A model generated the notes under the pieces. The model did not search any database and was not told the DNA's origin. It saw nothing but the letters and a program-made list of their open reading frames with translations. 64,000 nt of DNA from Pterois miles. Its lineage: Eukaryota; Chordata; Actinopteri; Perciformes; Scorpaenidae. A program made the translations under genes and the position numbers. Location: contig CAMQGK010000299.1 in NCBI GenBank assembly GCA_947000775.1, forward strand, positions 13,640,001-13,704,000. Reading direction: 5' to 3'. Of this stretch, positions 1-12,314 are shown one piece after another. How positions within the stretch are numbered: position 1 is the stretch's first letter; each line of letters starts with the position of its first letter.

Positions 1-945
1 TGTCTCCTGTTTTAGCGTCACCCAGGGGAAAGCTGTAAATACAGTCTGCTTTTAATGGATTTAAATCTCCTGCGCCTACAAAGCAGACAGGACTAGTTTT
101 CATCAGGAAAGCTCACAGCTCCAGTGCAGAATGTCCCCAACTGTAGTGTCCCCTAACTTTTAAAGACTTTTGTCCTCATTTTGAATTTATTTTATGAGTA
201 TCCAGACAGTCAGGGGGATTCAGGAGGTATCAGGAAGTGTTCAAATGCTTCACTTTGGAGGAACAACACAGAGATATTATTCACACATTGCACGTTTTTC
301 AGCAGTTTTTTTCCTCACAACGTAAGCAACAAGCGACCTCTTTTCTTCCCCTCAATGGCTTTTTGAGCTAGAAAGAAGAATACTTTGAGGTCATGCAAAT
401 GATGTGACTTATTTATCAAAGTCATGGAAACGCCATTGAGCTCTGTGTCTTGGTCATAGTTATTCATCTGATTCAGTGAGGTGAAGCAACATTTCAACAC
501 CAGAACTGAATTGAACAAAGACCAGGGTCAGTGTCAGGTTGAGGGTTAGTGGTTTTTATTCAAGGACATTTTGGAAATGCACTCTTTCGCTCTCTTGCCA
601 AGACTTAGATGAGATGATCGATACCACTCTCCTGTCTGAGAGTGGTATCGATCTTCTCATCTAACTTTTGCCAAGAAAGCAAATAAATGAATTTCTCAAA
701 ATGTTGAACTCTTTCATATTACAAGATAGGAAATAAGAAGATAAAAACGTTTCTGCTACAAAATTCTGTTCACTTTTTCTGTTTTGCTATAAAATTTAGG
801 ATTTTTTGTGAAATATTGAAGAGTTTTCCCACTTCAGGACTCCAAAAACTATTAGGATCCACCAAAGAGAGCATCACTCATTAGTTAATCTGCCCACAGC
901 TCAAAGACGCACATGTTTTAATGTACACTGTGTTTCCATCTGCAG
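1..945. other. Intron of arhgap27 upstream of the first visible exon
   Basis: I found no stretch here that combines an acceptor, a donor and an open frame joining the exon at 946. The stretch is AT-rich and ends in the acceptor ttccatctgcag at 945. The only clear structure is the hairpin at 605-664. The N-terminal exons of the gene (SH3 and earlier WW domains, if it is arhgap27) must lie before base 1. Confidence 0.6.
605..664. repeat. Near-perfect 27-bp-stem hairpin
   Basis: Bases 605-631 and 638-664 are reverse complements over 27 bp with one mismatch, separated by the 6-base loop ctgtct. The stem carries gatcgataccactctc. I recall a similar gatcgataccactctc motif from a widespread teleost non-autonomous DNA transposon, so this is probably two ends of that element joined head to head after internal deletion. 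That identity is from memory. Expression as a small hairpin RNA would be pure speculation. Confidence 0.7.
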
Positions 946-3900
946 CCTCCTCTACCTGAGGAGGACTACCCCTCAGAGGATTATCCAACTGCTGATCCAC
1001 CAGAGGGATTTGAAGATCTCGCCACAGGCCCTCCCACCCTCCCTAAAGAGTACACCCTCAGTCATGTGAGCCGGACCATCATCCCCCGGGCCAACCTGGA
1101 CCGCAGCACCCCAGCTGGTTGGAGCCTCAATGTGGAACCCAATGGGACCTGGGTGTTCACCAGTGAACACTCTCCAGAGCAGGTTAGCTGCAAGACCACA
1201 ACGGTCCTAAATACAGTTTTAATCCTTCAAAACACTAGAAAAATTATAAGAGACATTAAGAGATATTTCCAGCATGGATACCATTATGTTTTATTTTTGA
1301 AACATGCTGATACCTTTATAATGTAGAATAATATTAAACAGTCACACATGGAGCAAAAAAGTATTGTGCATCTTTTTTAAGTCACCCACCTCATTCTCTT
1401 ATTCTTGCTATCACTACAGGAAATTATTTTAATTCAAAAATTACTATATTTACATTGTATAGATAGACTGTATAGGAGAGAAACCTTTTATATATCATGA
1501 GTAGGGCTGTCAATCAATTAAGATATTTAAACACACAATTGCATTATTAATTGCGATTAATCGCACATATCATCAATATCAGTTCAAAACATACCTTAAA
1601 GTACTCTTATCAACATGGGAGTGGGCAAATATGCTCCTTTATGCAAACCTATGTATATATTTATTATTAGAGATCCATTAATAACACAAAACAATGCCAA
1701 ATATTGTCTAGAAGCCCTCACAGGTACTGCATTTAGCATTAAAAATTATGCTGAAATCACGACAAACTCAAACCCAACAGGCAACAACAACGTTGCTCCA
1801 AACTGCATGTGATTATCATAAAGTGTCTGTAGAGGGGAGACTCGTGGGTACCTGTAGAACCCATTCTCATTCACATATCTTGAGGTCAGAGGTCAAGGGA
1901 TCCCTTTGAGAATGACCATGCCAGTTTTTCCTCGCCAAAATTTAGCGCATGTTTGGAGCATTATTAAACCTCCTTCCTGACAAGCTAGTTTGACATGGTT
2001 GGTACCAATTCATTCCTTAAGCTTTCTAGTTTCACATGTCAGTATCTCTTGCTTTAAAATTAGTGGCATTAAAATAAATTTGCATTAATGCATTATTGTC
2101 TTGTTAACTTTGACAGCCCTAATATGAGCTATTTTAAATTAAAGTCATTTTTCTGTCAAGACATCATCTGAAGCAGTGAAAATATTTAAAAACAATTTCC
2201 TATTTGGGAAAACAGTGAGTTTGAATTATCTTTTAACCGTGAAATCTGTGTTTTGTGACAGTGGATCAAGTCTGTGGATGATCGAGGGCAGACCTACTAC
2301 TATCTGAGAGACGGCTCCAAGTCTCAGTGGAACCTGCCGGAGGTAATGATCCCTCATTACACGGGATCAGTGAGGAACAGTTTGTTCGTGATGTACAGTA
2401 GAAGACAATATGCATCATTCACAACACAAAAGCAGACAAAAATAGTTTCAAGTATACTCTTGTCTGGTTTGATGTAAAATAAATCCCTCAGCATTTCAAA
2501 TTATTTGAATTAAACTAAATTAAAATGTGTTCTGGTCCCTCCAGGTTCCTGGTGCTCCTGGTCAGTCCAGGGTGGAGAATGGCGTCGAGGCAGACAACCT
2601 GTCAGTCATTAAAAACTGGAGGCACACCATGGGACCTGCACAGCTCAGCCCAGCCCAGGATGATGGGGTACACACATCCATACTTTACACTCAGACCTGC
2701 ATGTACATGCACACGCTGTAACACACATCCAGGGTGTGTCCACCCGGCTTAAACAGAAAGCTTCAGTCAGGCAGAAGTAGTGAGGGTAAGTCCCTGTTCA
2801 ACAACTGACACTCCCAGCTTTTTAAACCTGTATTTAGCAAGGCAAATCAACTGCTTTCGTATTTAAAGTAACAGCTCGAGGACAGAGCTGCAGAGGGAGG
2901 AGGAGGGACGGCTGCAAATGTACGCAAACACTTAAGATAAAAGTAAGGAGTTTTTCCTATTAAGCTGTCAGCGGTTCAATACCTTGCTCAAGGGCACAAC
3001 AGTAGGGTAGGGCTGGCCTCTATGGTTACGTTTCCCCAGGATAACTGGGGATAAAATGATAAAATGTTCTGATCCCTTAATAATGTTTGTAAATATGTCT
3101 CCTAGATGGGAGTACACACATCCATCCATGTGTTATCTGTAACCACTTAGCCTATTCAGGGTTGTGGGGGGCTGACACTGGGTGAAGGTGGGGTACACCT
3201 TTGACAAGTCGCCAGACAATCATAGGGCTGACACATAGAGACAGACAGCCATTCACGCTCACATGCATACCTACGGGCAATTTAGAGTCAACAATTAACC
3301 GGCAAGTGTTTGAACTGTGGGAGGAAACCGGAGAACCCTGAGAAAACCCGCGCTGACACAGGGAGAACATGCAAACTCTACACAGAACGGCCCCAAACCT
3401 GGTTTGAACCAGCAACCCTCTTGCTGTGAAGCAGCAGTGCTAATTACTACACTACCATGCAGCCCTTAATTGCTGCATAGTGATTATTTATTCCAAAACA
3501 ATGGGCATTAATCAGCTGTTATAACAGCTTCCACTTTACTGGGAAGGTTTCCCGCAAGATTTTACAACCTGGCTGCTGAGATTTGCTCCCCTTCAGCCAC
3601 AAGAGCATCAGTGAGGTCTGGCACTGATATTTGCTGATAAGACATGGCAGTCTGGGTTCCAGTTCAACCCAAAGGTGTTGGCACACCCATCGTTGAACTC
3701 AGCCTTCATTTTTGATATCAGCTACACACCTGCAAAGTTTGGTGATGCCAAATTGGGCCAGGTGCATAAAGGGGGGAGCATAAATTCTGCTTGTCCTTGC
3801 TTGGACCATACCTGTCTTCAAACTCGGCCGTCATATTCAGCTCATGTACACACCTATAAAGTTTCATGACTGCATTTTGCACAGTTGTGATGCTGCCACT

Positions 3901-4334
3901 GTGACAAAATCCATCCATCAACAGACAGAAATATAAAGACCTGGCACAGTACAGAAAACCAGCTCTGTGGTAGTTGCTGATACAGTAGGGGTCTCCAGGA
4001 CCACATTTTGATGACACACACAGACTCAGAAGGTGAAAACAATACCAGCGTCGCTGTCACAGCTAGTGATAAAGAAAAAAGAAAGCAGCTAAATGTGTCA
4101 AAGACAATGTAATGTTATGTTATCATATATTTTTTGTGAGTTTTTTTCACAATCACAGCTACTTTAGAGAGCAAGCGTACATTGTACAAAGAAATGTAAA
4201 TATTATCTGGTGATTTTATGAATTCTAAATACTAAAATATACTCATAGATAATGAAGAAAAAATTGGGAGTGCTGCACTGGTTCAGGAAATAATAAAAAA
4301 ATGACTGTCCCACTTACTCTGAAAGGAAGTCATT

Positions 4335-4381
<47 letters not shown>

Positions 4382-7300
4382 CATATGGCCATCTGGAAAA
4401 CATCTAAGGCACTCTGATTGTGAATTGAAAATCCTTTATTAAGATGCTGACACATTTCGACTCAACAAGTCTTCATCAGGGTGTGTCACCGTAAAAAACA
4501 CCCACTGTTTTTTTTAATTATTATTTGACTAAAATCTGCTTTTCTTCTCCTGTTGTTTAGAGGTTCGTCCCAACTCACCGGAGGAACACGTCTGACTACA
4601 GCAGTGACAGCTCCAGTACAGGAAACTCTCCAGAGACGCAGCATAACGTGAGTGTCGTCTGTCCAGCCTGTCTGCTGACACTTGTTTCTCTAGAATAGCT
4701 AAACAATAGTTAGTTAGTAAGCACAGCGAGCTGCAGCTCGTATCTGAATGGTGTCCTGTGTCTCTCTCTTAAGGCTTTTGGGTTTAGACCCTGGAGGAAC
4801 CCCTATTATCTGACCTCCAGGTGGCTGCGCTATAATGTGGGTTTTTAGTCTGAGCGTTCACCTGAGTTTGACTCATAGATAGCAGCGTCTATCTATGATG
4901 GGTGAAAGTTGTGGCTTCAGATCACTGAAGGAGCATGTGTTTCATTCCCTGCATCAAAGTGCATCAAGTGCTTGGGTGCCCACTGCTGGGATGCAAGATA
5001 CAACCAAACTGCCCACCTGATGTACCTGAAGTTAATATTACCATTATCATCTATACCCGATAGCGTCTGAGTGTGAGTTCATGTCCTGCTTTATTCAAGT
5101 AGCACAGGGATTAATCCACCACACAGATTTTTACTCATAGATGCACATTGAACAAGCAAAAATAGCAGCTATGACAATGTTAAAACAACTTATATATATA
5201 TATACTACAGTTGCCCCCTATTTTCTTTAGTTGCTTAGTTGTTTTTTTATGCGTTTTTCATGCACACATCTCTGGTGAATATTTAAAGTGGTGCTTTTGT
5301 GTGATTCTTTGTGGAGGAACTCAGTCTTACAGATCTGTCAATTAAATCAACTAAATCGACAAAATTGTATGAGTGTTAGTCGGCAATAACAATTTCTTTG
5401 GTTGAGGACAACCCTAATAGCTAATAGACACAATATACTGTCATGGTAGTTGTCATGTTGGGCAAATATGCTGTTTTATGCAAATGTATGGATATATTTA
5501 TCATTGGAAATCAATTAACAACACAAAACAATGACAAATATTGTCCAGAAACCCTCACAGGTGTGCTAACTTGACTGTGTGTTGCCCCAAACAGCATGTG
5601 ATTATTATTAAGTGGGCATGTTTCTAAATTGGAGACTCGTGGGTACTCATAGAACCCATGGTGGTGTTAAAACGAATTTGCATTAACTTTAAAGTAGTAG
5701 TTTAAACATCTATGCTTTTGTAGGGGTGAATGAGAGACGGGGAGGGGAAGTCAGAAAGTATTTAGAGACGGACTAACACATTGTTAATATTGATGTTTTC
5801 ATGGAATTTGTTGGCAATAACAAAAATATAGAATAACACAAGCCTCTTTAAGCATAAACAGACTAGACTCAATGATCTGTTGATTTCTTTATAGTGACAT
5901 TGAAGTATTGCACAAATCTTCTTTTATTCATTAATCAAAATAGAAAATCTTCCCTTCCTCTTGGGAAAGCCACCCTATGACTCTAAACATAGATGCATGG
6001 AGGATATTTGGCTTGCAGTGAATTCATCATTGTGTAATAGATGCTTGGATGTGAACACTGCATGCATGCATGATTTAATAAGTTTGTGTTCAACCGTAAC
6101 CAGAATTGTTCATCCCTCATACGCCACTTTAACACATAAGCCTAACAATAACAAATAGCCTATAAATAATTCAAATGTTGTGATATTTTTACATTTTTAG
6201 GTGCAGAACTTAGAGAAAGCCGGGATTCTCAACAAAACAAAAGTGTGTGAGAACGGGAAGAAAGTACGGTAAGCTAGAACTGTTCGGAGTCATGTGTCAT
6301 CTCCCCAAAGCTCTCTGCCACTATGTTCTGTGTTCATGACGGTTATTCCCCCATATTAAGGAAAAACTGGGCCCAGACGTGGACGGTTCTCCACGGAGGA
6401 GTGCTGACGTTCCACAAAGACCCAAAGTCTGCAGCAACAGGGGCCTCGGTACGATCTACATTTAACTATTAATAATAGAAGGAGTGCATTAATAAGAAGC
6501 TTCTGTACATTTCTGAGAGGGCTGCGGTGAGGCGAGTTAATCACAGACTTTTCTTTCTTTTGTCTTAAAGTTTATTTTTAACTCGTTTTCCATATAGTCT
6601 GCACTTTGGTATCATGTTTTACACCTGAAGAAGCAAATGAAACGTTAAACTGCAGCGTGATGCAGGCTGTTGTGTCATCTTTCTGAGGAGTGACAGCACA
6701 GACAAGCCCTCAGGGACAGTCACGGCTTTTGTTTAAACGCAGCTCTTGCCTTGGAATGTGGCACCGTCGGTTTTGTAAACAGCTGTGTAATTTATCTCTT
6801 GTTTTTTGCCTCCTCCATGCAGAACAAGACCAATCAGATTGTTCCGGAGGTCACGGTGGACCTGCGAGGAGCGACGATTGGCTGGGCCTCAAAGGACAAA
6901 TCCAGCAAGAAGAATGTTTTAGAGGTGTGTTTGTTTGTTGGCAACACGTTTGTTGGAACATAATTCAGTATGTCCCATTTAGTGGATGTTTTTATCCTGA
7001 GTGTTTAATTTTAGCCCCATTTAAGAACTGAGCCCCTGCAGAGTTTTAATGCTTCTCAACTAAAACTAATCTCATGTATTCATGTCAACTATTTTGACAA
7101 ATATTGTGAGTTAATGACTAAAAGAAGATCTTTTGGGAATTATCTTAATGTAAAATGTGATGTGTGGAATTTTCCAATTGTCATCTTCAGTATCTTATTA
7201 TCTCTCCTCTAGTTAAAAGGCAAGAACGGCGTGGAGTTTCTGATACAGTACGATACAGAAAGCATCATCACTGACTGGCACAAAGTCTTAGTGGACACCA

Positions 7301-10300
7301 TACGACAGCTGGTAAGTCCTTTCATCAGGCCATAATTGATAAGGGAAAATAAGCCACATTAAACTGCAAAAAAAAAATCTTCAGGGTATCAAGTTATTTC
7401 AGTCTTATTTGTACTACTTAAAGGGGAACACCACCCAAATTTTTAGTTAGTATATAGTAATAAAGTCATAGTGTAATTCAGGTTCAATTCAGGTATTTGA
7501 TTCAGGTTAAATTGCGGTAATTGTGCAGTTTACAGTGCAGTACATTGACTCACTTTGTATGTGTGTTCATCAGGAGTACCTGGACCATCATTCAGAGGAG
7601 GAGGACGGGGACTTATATGAGAAGATCAGCACCCCAGAGCGAGACGACAAGCCTGGAGGCGGCATTGAGAAGCGAAGACGTAAGTTGCAAAAAAACATTT
7701 TCCTTGTTTAACTGTGGCATAAATGAACCAGTTAGATATATCAGACCCCACTAAGAGCTATGATTATTTAAATGTTGTTTTAAATTGTTTAAAATGTTGT
7801 TTTATAGCCTCCAAGCCGAGTATCACACCCTCCTCCAGCTCTGCAGGAGACGTAGACCAGAAGAGGGTTCGGACCAAGCTGATGAAGTTCCTCATGAAAC
7901 GGCCCACGCTGCAGTCTGTGAAGGAGAAAGGCTACATCCGTGGTAATCTCAATAACATAATATTAAGTAGCTCCCTTCAAGCTGTGGCTGATTTGAATAG
8001 AAGCTAATGGAAAATTGAGTTTCACTCTCCCACTTTGAACACTTGTGTTTGTTATTATACTTTTTATATTTTCCAGCGCACATTTCATTTCAGTTCACAT
8101 CTTTATTGTATAAAAACATCAACATAAACGCATGTAAGACACATTAGTGACTGAAGACATGAAACGTGCTGGTGCTGTAGACCGTTTCAACGGAAATGCG
8201 TTGCTAGGCAACACCTTGGGTCCATGTTTACTTCCTGTCAGCTGATGTCATTCACATATACTGCAACAGGAAATGTTTACGTTTACAGCTTGAAATGGTC
8301 TATACATGCGATGCAGACTACAATAAAAGGTTCTTGAGATAAAAACAATAACAGCAGAGATACAGTTTGATAAGGTACTGAAGTATGAACTCTCCAGGAA
8401 ATCAAGAGGCAATTTATGATGTATTAGAGTTAAAAGCCAAACAAATGACTTTACTCACGAGCACAAACAATTCACTTTTATGAAGACTGATTTACATATT
8501 TACATAGAAGTAGTTATTTTTATTAGATTTTTATTAGGAGGAGTGATGACAAACAGAGCCTCAACAGTCTGATTACTATAAATATGATAACACGTTCTGT
8601 ATACAGCTATTCTGCATATTACATGTACAGATTTATTTTTTACTCATTTTCTACTGCATATATTATATTTTTATATATATATTATATTTAGGTCTGTCAA
8701 AGTTAATGCAATAATAATGCAGATTTGTTTTAACTCCACTAATCTCTTTAACACATTATTGTAGCTTGCGATTTTTAGGTCGTAGTGAAGGAGGATAAAT
8801 AACGCTCCAAACTTGCACTAAATTTTGGCAAGGAAAAACTGTAATGGCCATTTTCAAAGAGGTCCCTTGACCTCTGACCTTCAGATATGTGAATGTAAAT
8901 GGGTTCTCTGGGTCCCCACCAGTCTCTCCTTTACAGACATGCCCACTTTATGAGATTCACAGGCAGTTTGGGGCAAATAATAGTCAAGTCAGCACACTGA
9001 CACACTGACAGCTGTTGTTTGGCTGCATATTTGCCCACTCCCATACTGAGTAGTAATACGTGATAAATCTCCCTTTAAGGTACATTTTGAACAGATAAAA
9101 AATTGTGTGATTAATTTGCAATTAATTGCGATTAACCATGAGCAGTTATGCAATTCAATAGGTCTGTGAATGTTCATCCAGGTCATATTCATTCATAAAA
9201 TTTTCTAAGCATACAGCCTTCTTGATTATGTGTATGTTGGCGTTCCATATCTGTACATCACAATATCTGATGTCCAATTCTTCAATATTAACATCTCTGA
9301 TGGGATGATAATACTGCTATTTCAACTATTACTACTATTACTAATAATAATGATGTTCTTTTTCCCTATAGACAATGTGTTTGGATGCCATCTGGCCACC
9401 CTGTGTGCACAAGAGAGGACCACAGTTCCTAGTTTTGTGGATAAATGTGTTAAAGCAGTGGAAAAGAGAGGTAATCCAGCTCATTTGCGTCACTGCTTTA
9501 ATCATGTTAAAGTTGTTCTGCTGTGTGCAGTATAGAAGTTGACTTACTGATGTGTTCATTTACAGGTCTAGACATTGATGGACTCTACAGAGTGAGCGGA
9601 AACCTTGCTGTCATTCAGAAACTACGCTTCAAGGCCGATCACGGTAATGTTTACAACAGGGTTTATTTAGTCTGTGACTCCAGAGGAAGCAGAGGATTCT
9701 TATGTCCCTGCAGTATCTGACTGCAGACAGCAGCTCCCCCTGCTGTGCTGTAATGGGCTGTGCACTTTGTTAAAACAGAGGAACTGGACCTCGAGGACGG
9801 CCAGTGGGAGGACGTTCACGTCATCACTGGAGCGCTGAAGTTGTTTTTCCGAGAGCTTCCTGAGCCGCTTTTCCCATACAGCCACTTTAATAAGTTCATC
9901 TCGGCCATCAGTAAGCAGATTTTTGAATCTATAAATTTGAACACCCTAAAGGACAAACCTTTGCATATTTGGTCTAAAAACTGCAAATATTTAGACTGAC
10001 GTTAATGGTGTTTTGTGGGTGTCCATTATTTTTCTACCTGATTTTGTCCTGTTTTCCAGGGATTCCTGATTACCTCACAAAATTGTCATGTATGCATGAG
10101 CTGATCAAAACACTTCCTCCTTCAAATCATGATACCATGAAACTGCTTTTTGGGCATTTACGCAGGTATGTTTTAAAAAAATAGTTGGTTTCAATAGATT
10201 CATTAGGTTTTCCTTTAGTTTCATGTAATACCAGTATCTTCACTCTTCACACTTCAAAACTGCACTACAGTGTAAAAACGCAAGTTGTGTTAATGCGTTA

Positions 10301-10659
10301 AAGAAATTAGTGGCGTGTGTGAATATGTTATCACTTTAAAATACTTTTTTTATTTTATCATTTGCATTTTTCATCACAGTTTGACAGCTTGTAAAAGTTG
10401 ATGAAAGAATATTATTGAACTGGGAAAAAAACAGGAAAATTATGACTCCTTGCTTCATCCTCACATTTTTTTCTCTGACAGGGTCATCCAGTACGGTGAG
10501 GACAATCGCATGACTGTGCAGAACGTGGCAATTGTATTTGGCCCGACTCTGCTCCGGCCAGAGATGGAGTCATCCAACATCACCATGCACATGGTCTTTC
10601 AGAACCAGATAGTGGAGTTCATCCTGAACGAATATGAGCGCATCTTCTACTCCAGCTAA
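946..10659 (+). CDS. arhgap27: Rho GTPase-activating protein 27-like (WW-PH-RhoGAP), 3' portion, 15 exons
   Basis: The protein stimulates GTP hydrolysis by Rho-family GTPases; the mammalian homologue is linked to clathrin endocytosis. Exons: 946-1182, 2262-2342, 2545-2667, 4561-4647, 6201-6268, 6361-6448, 6823-6924, 7213-7311, 7574-7679, 7808-7942, 9372-9470, 9566-9643, 9779-9910, 10060-10165, 10482-10659 (TAA). They join in frame to 572 codons. In residues of this fragment: a Pro/acidic N-terminus 1-30; a WW domain around 74-106 with W80, YYY 91-93, W102 and P105; a Ser-rich linker 156-173; a PH domain about 177-296; and a RhoGAP domain about 376-572 with arginine finger R417 in GLYRVSGN, and FFRELPEPLFP and VFGPTLLRPE. 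The C-terminus MVFQNQIVEFIL and LPEPLFPYSHF fit ARHGAP27 best by memory; ARHGAP15 and ARHGAP12 are alternatives. The real start codon lies before the window. Confidence 0.85.
1502..2121. mobile_element. Non-autonomous hAT-like DNA transposon, family A, full length
   Basis: This 620-bp element has inverted ends, tagggctgtcaa at 1502 and ttgacagccct up to 2120. Internal marks shared with seven other loci in the window include gaccatgccagttttt, aggtcaagggatcc and cataaagtgtctgtagaggg. The 8-base flanks atcatgag and aatatgag match at 6 of 8 positions, as expected for an aged hAT target duplication. It carries no transposase frame. The family is one I remember as abundant in teleost genomes; hAT membership is inferred from ends and flank length. 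Confidence 0.75.
3121..3465. repeat. Dispersed teleost repeat, family E
   Basis: The stretch reads catgtgttatctgtaacc, then ctgacactgggtgaaggtgg, ttcacgctcacatgcat, gtgggaggaaaccgga, ctgacacagggagaacatg and ends ttgctgtgaagcagcagtg. I recognise this order from a very common fish repeat. A shorter, diverged inverse copy lies at 29225-29345. Its class is not clear from the sequence. Confidence 0.65.
4337..4378. repeat. (TA)n microsatellite
   Basis: About 21 uninterrupted TA units in the intron between arhgap27 exons 4 and 5 of this fragment's upstream side (2668-4560). It is followed at 4426-4487 by a piece reading cacatttcgactcaacaag and gtcttcatcaggg, which resembles a dispersed fish repeat end. 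It is probably polymorphic in length. Confidence 0.9.
5455..5690. mobile_element. Family A transposon, internally deleted copy
   Basis: The stretch shares gggcaaatatgct, aaccctcacaggt, agtgggcatgtttctaaa and actcgtgggtactcatagaa with the copy at 1502-2121, in the same orientation. The gacctctgacct core is missing, so the copy has lost its middle. No intact terminal repeat is visible. Confidence 0.65.
6201..7311 (+). other. arhgap27: PH-domain exons of arhgap27
   Basis: Four exons (6201-6268, 6361-6448, 6823-6924, 7213-7311) encode about 118 residues. They begin LEKAGILNKTK, run through RKNWAQTWTVLHGGVLTFHKD, and end with the amphipathic helix DWHKVLVDTIRQL carrying the near-invariant PH tryptophan. 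This order (basic beta strands, then a Trp helix) is typical of the PH domain of the ARHGAP9/12/15/27 subfamily, where it binds phosphoinositides. The lipid preference cannot be read from the sequence. Confidence 0.85.
8178..8302. mobile_element. 125-bp MITE with 13-bp inverted ends
   Basis: The left end tagaccgtttcaa (8178-8190) and right end ttgaaatggtcta (8290-8302) are inverted repeats matching at 12 of 13 positions. The inside contains gttgctaggcaac (8200-8212), an RFX X-box-like imperfect palindrome, and cttcctgtcagctgatgtca. I recall this block as a dispersed teleost repeat. It lies in the intron between the arhgap27 exons at 7942 and 9372. Confidence 0.7.
8689..9165. mobile_element. 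Family A transposon, reverse orientation
   Basis: It starts taggtctgtcaaagttaa, runs through aaattttggcaaggaaaa, tcccttgacctctgacctt, atgggttctctgggt and agacatgcccactttatga, and ends near caattcaataggtctgt. Relative to 1502-2121 it is inverted. Both ends are recognisable but mutated. Confidence 0.75.
9372..10656 (+). other. arhgap27: RhoGAP catalytic-domain exons of arhgap27
   Basis: Exons 9372-9470, 9566-9643, 9779-9910, 10060-10165 and 10482-10659 encode the GAP fold, from DNVFGCHLATLC to the C-terminus. Arginine finger R417 in GLYRVSGN is encoded in 9566-9643. K455 and R459 lie in GALKLFFRELPEP, and the VAIVFGPTLLRP helix is complete. All signature residues of an active RhoGAP are present, so catalytic activity is expected. 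The protein ends 16 residues after the FQNQIVE helix, with no extra tail. Confidence 0.9.
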
Positions 10660-11682
10660 AGCAGCCACAAGCTTCCAGTGCAGACCTGGGCAAACGTCTC
10701 AGTGTGCTCAAGTTATTTGTAGATTTTTTTGCATGCACATAAACAGCTTCAGTGCAACATCTGAAATTAAATCTCTTCTTGTAAAATAAGTTAAAGGGCT
10801 CTTCAAGTTTTCTTTGCTCAGAATATTTGAGGCTTAACCACATAGATAAAAGGGATCTTCAAATGGTCTTTGCTGAGAATATTTGAAGCATGTTTAACCA
10901 CTGTTTGTCCAGATTTACTCCATAAGAGGCTGACACTGATAGAACTATCTTTAGCAGTATTGTAGTATTGAGCCACGCAGATGTGAACAGATGTGGTTTG
11001 GTTTCCAGTCTCAGAGGTATTGCGCTTGTTGCTTTGGTGGACTGTATCAGATTGCGCTAACTGTCTTAATCTCACACGTCACTTTCTGGAGCTTGTAATT
11101 GTTTGTTTGTTTTATTTTATTTTATTTTTTTTGGCTTGTCTAAACTGCAGTGATAATAGAACCCCAGTCAAACCTGGACAGATGCATTAATGCTCTTTTA
11201 AAGAAATGATCAATAATTGCTTCCATCTTTATTTTAGAAAGTTTAATGACATTTAAATGTTTTGAATTTGAAATTACAGTTTATCACACATGGAAATAAC
11301 TGAGTTTGTATTCTAATATTATGTCATTTCTACCCATGAATTTTATTGTAATATAGAAATGTATAAAAATAAATATTAATACCAACATCTTGCTGTGAAA
11401 TAGATGGTGACATAGAATACTTGTGCAACGTATAGATTATTTTCCACTGAATAAAATGTCATTTTTTCCAATCATGCTGTATTTGAAGAAACTGTATAAT
11501 AACACCATAGAAATATAAACTAGTGGTACATTTTTGACAGCAAAATCAGTGAAACAGAAAAGTGGATTCTAGAGTAAATTTATGACCTGTAAATAGAAAT
11601 AGATGGCATATTTATGCTGAAAGATGTTGAAAATGCACAAGTTATTCCATAATAAAAAATAACTTTGTTAAAAAAAAAAAAA
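10660..11682 (+). other. arhgap27: 3' UTR of arhgap27 with several polyadenylation signals
   Basis: After the TAA there is no further open frame. AATAAA hexamers occur at 11368-11373, 11450-11455 and 11651-11656. The last is followed by a genomic A-run at 11670-11682. Which one is used cannot be told from sequence; the AT-rich character up to about 11680 fits a 1-kb 3' UTR. Confidence 0.55.
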
Positions 11683-12009
11683 GTAAAACTGTTTATTTAT
11701 TCTTGTGAAAAGAGTCATGAAAATGTTTCTGTAAGCAACATAAACATGGGAAAGATTCACAACTATCTGGTATCAGAGATGGTTAAGTCAGATGTTTCAT
11801 AACTCAAGTTCAAGTAAATGGTCAATAGACTTGTATTTATATAGTACTTTTCTAGTCTTCTGACCACTCACAGCGCTTTATACTACATGTCAGCGTTCAC
11901 CTATCACACACTTTTACATTTTAAATGTTATAATTCATTTATAAAATTTTTTTAGATTAGAGTATAATTTTATTATTTCCCATATATTTTTGGCTTTCAA
12001 ATAAATCTA

Positions 12010-12088
<79 letters not shown>

Positions 12089-12240
12089 TAAAAATATATA
12101 CACACACATTAAAAATGTTGATATATATATACACACACACAAACACACACACACACAGACACACATATATACAATTTATTTATTTATATGTGTTTGAATT
12201 CATTTGTTTTTTATTTTGTAAAGTCTTTGGTAAATCTGTG
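11683..12240. other. arhgap27-vps25 intergenic spacer with a compound microsatellite
   Basis: At 11818-11905 lies a fragment (atggtcaatagacttgta, gtacttttctagtctt, ccactcacagcgcttta) of a common teleost repeat. From 12014 to 12171 there is (TA)n followed by interrupted AC tracts. No gene is seen. The distance from the last arhgap27 poly(A) signal to the vps25 start codon is about 660 bp. Confidence 0.75.
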
Positions 12241-12273
12241 TCTTTAGTCGGAACCATTTGAGGGGTTGGACGC

Positions 12274-12285
12274 ACTTCCGGAAGC
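12274..12285 (+). promoter_or_regulatory. vps25: Palindromic ETS/GABP-type site in the vps25 promoter
   Basis: The sequence acttccggaagc contains overlapping CCGGAAG cores on both strands, 30 bp before the vps25 ATG. Such ETS sites near the transcription start are typical of TATA-less housekeeping promoters. Binding and the exact start site are inferred. Confidence 0.5.
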
Positions 12286-12314
12286 TGTCAGCTGTGAGCA
12301 CCGCATCAACTGCA

